Origin: SZUA-521 sp041738285
Lineage (GTDB): Bacteria; Pseudomonadota; Gammaproteobacteria; Pseudomonadales; Azotimanducaceae
DNA: 6,397 bases
Assembly: GCA_041738285.1 (NCBI GenBank)
Contig: JBGSQB010000071.1
Coordinates: 1-6,397 of the forward strand
Reading direction: 5' to 3'
Shown here: positions 5,766 through 6,397 of the stretch, piece by piece
Position numbering within the stretch: the first letter of the stretch is position 1
Layout: each line of letters starts with the position of its first letter
Made by a program: the position numbers and the translations under genes
Notes under the pieces: model-generated
What the model was told of the DNA's origin: nothing
The model's database searches: none
Seen by the model: only the letters and a program-made list of their open reading frames with translations

Positions 5766-6005
5766 ATGTCATCGGAGCGGATGTTTCAGAGGGAAGACGG
5801 CTGGTACTTTCACGTTCGTGGCAACACCAGCATGGGCCCCTACACCAACTACCGTGAAGCCTGCGCCGGTCTGGATCGCTACGTCGCTTCCTGCGAGCGG
5901 CAATCAGAGCTGGGATTCAGCTGGCCACGCTGGCTGCACATGAAAAGCCTCTTTCGTCGCATCGCAGACAAGCCCGGACACGCCGCCACAGCTCGCACCC
6001 GGTAG
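5766..6005 (+). CDS. Small DUF6316-like protein
   Basis: This is a 79-residue protein with a good ribosome binding site. The N-terminal half contains EDGWYFHVRGNTSMGPYTNY (10-29), followed by REACAGLDRYV. The pattern of an aromatic pair, an Arg, a short Gly/Asn turn and GPY or GPF, then an Ala-rich helix, resembles small proteobacterial proteins that I recall as DUF6316; this was not checked against a database. A GPY/GPF-centred beta-hairpin suggests a small binding domain, but no function is known. The C-terminal part (50-79) is basic with several Trp and Arg residues and looks less conserved. There is no signal peptide or membrane segment. It diverges from the hypothetical gene at 5649 and lies 62 bases before the AsmA gene. 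An overlapping open frame at 5666-5857 lacks such features. Confidence 0.75.
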   Translation: MSSERMFQREDGWYFHVRGNTSMGPYTNYREACAGLDRYVASCERQSELGFSWPRWLHMKSLFRRIADKPGHAATARTR

Positions 6006-6032
6006 CGGCTGGCGAGTCTCACTTGACTTGAT

Positions 6033-6050
6033 AGGGGCCCCGCGGCCCCT
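6033..6050. repeat. GC-rich inverted repeat upstream of the AsmA gene
   Basis: AGGGGCC (6033-6039) and GGCCCCT (6044-6050) form a perfect 7-bp inverted repeat with the loop CCGC. It lies between the stop of the small gene at 6005 and the TATACT at 6055. No T-run follows, so an intrinsic terminator is unlikely. The left arm covers the place where a -35 element would be expected, which would suit an operator or a stalling hairpin. Confidence 0.45.
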
Positions 6051-6054
6051 CCCG

Positions 6055-6060
6055 TATACT
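6055..6060 (+). promoter_or_regulatory. Likely -10 element of the AsmA-family gene
   Basis: TATACT matches the sigma-70 -10 consensus at 5 of 6 positions and ends seven bases before the ATG at 6068. Transcription would begin at or next to the start codon. TTGACT (6023-6028) and TTGATA (6028-6033) are 26 and 21 bases upstream, too far for a standard -35. The hexamer is followed by a GC-rich stretch, TGCGCGG, similar to the one after the hisB TATACT. Confidence 0.45.
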
Positions 6061-6067
6061 GCGCGGC

Positions 6068-6397
6068 ATGCGCAGACTCCTCCTGTTCCTGATATTCCTC
6101 ATCGGCGCTGGCATCGGCGTCGTCTACTGGCTCCTCGCCGACCCGAATCGATTCAAGGCTGAGATCAGCGCGCTGATCAGCCGCGAAACGGGCCTCACGG
6201 TCGAACTGCGCGGCGATCTCGCCTGGCGGTTGTGGCCGCCGGTGCGGCTGGTTGCCAACGACGTGGTCGCAGACTGGACCATGACGGCCGAAGCGCCGCT
6301 GGTCGCGATCGATTCCGTCGAACTCGACGCCGATTTGTGGCCGCTGATCACTGGCGAGCGCAAGCTCGACGTCAATGGCGTCGCCCTGATCGGACTC
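6068..6397 (+). CDS. AsmA family protein, N-terminal part
   Basis: This is the 5' end of a gene that runs off the window; 110 residues are visible. The protein starts MRRLLLFLIFLIGAGIGVVY, a membrane anchor of about 20 residues after two arginines. It continues with DPNRFKAEISALISRETGLTV, then LRGDLAWRLWPPVRLVANDV and a strand-rich stretch with DLWPLITGERKLDVNGV. The block of a single N-terminal anchor, a helix before the Thr-Gly motif, G-x-L-x-W and then a W-P-x motif is typical of AsmA-family proteins. These are inner-membrane-anchored periplasmic proteins related to phospholipid transport between membranes. ATG at 6068 is the first start after an in-frame stop at 6032-6034. No ribosome binding site precedes it. 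In Pseudomonas a similar gene precedes mutY, which I would expect beyond the window. Confidence 0.9.
   Translation, partial: MRRLLLFLIFLIGAGIGVVYWLLADPNRFKAEISALISRETGLTVELRGDLAWRLWPPVRLVANDVVADWTMTAEAPLVAIDSVELDADLWPLITGERKLDVNGVALIGL

Noticed and set aside
5666..5857. Open frame on the + strand overlapping the start of the DUF6316-like gene
   Set aside because: It overlaps a better gene in another frame, and its second half is the shifted reading of the W-Y-F and GPY motifs.
1..6397. Search for mobile elements, CRISPR arrays, tRNA genes, toxin-antitoxin pairs or defence genes
   Set aside because: No transposase or recombinase motifs, spaced direct repeats or tRNA-like structures were seen; all recognised genes are housekeeping or envelope genes, and the two small unknown genes show no toxin or antitoxin features.

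Overview
This GC-rich window has the gene content and order of a gammaproteobacterial housekeeping locus. gpmI-envC-ctpA-yibQ on the + strand faces hisA-hisB on the - strand, with an AsmA-family gene beyond. I recall a similar neighbourhood in Pseudomonas and relatives (pgm, envC-like gene, ctpA, yibQ-like gene, his genes, AsmA gene, then mutY). The sequence does not fix a genus. There is no sign of mobile elements, rRNA, tRNA or CRISPR.

Positions 1-2922 hold a tightly packed + strand unit. It comprises the 3' end of gpmI (cofactor-independent phosphoglycerate mutase), an EnvC-type amidase activator whose start overlaps the gpmI stop by one base, and a membrane-anchored S41 protease (CtpA) 13 bases further on. 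After a 123-base gap that can form a leader hairpin comes yibQ (divergent polysaccharide deacetylase, 3046-3864), an exported protein. EnvC, CtpA and YibQ all act in the envelope. EnvC activates peptidoglycan amidases, CtpA-type proteases control peptidoglycan hydrolase levels, and YibQ has an unsettled envelope role.

Positions 3791-5649 lie on the - strand and are transcribed from right to left. They hold a conserved protein of unknown function (133 aa), monofunctional hisB (imidazoleglycerol-phosphate dehydratase) and hisA (ProFAR isomerase). hisB and hisA are four bases apart, so hisH, which often sits between them, is missing here, and hisF does not follow hisA. The 3' ends of hisA and yibQ overlap tail to tail by 74 bases without a visible intrinsic terminator.

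Positions 5650-6397 hold a divergent intergenic region, a small + strand gene resembling DUF6316 proteins, and the first 110 codons of an AsmA-family gene. The AsmA gene has a -10-like TATACT so close to its ATG that the transcript may be leaderless, with a GC-rich inverted repeat just upstream.

I found no convincing undescribed multi-gene system. The points most worth a second look are the yibQ/hisA convergent overlap, a perfect 18-bp palindrome inside hisA whose arms recur at the yibQ 3' end, the yibQ leader hairpin, the AsmA promoter layout, and the two small uncharacterised genes flanking the divergent promoter region.
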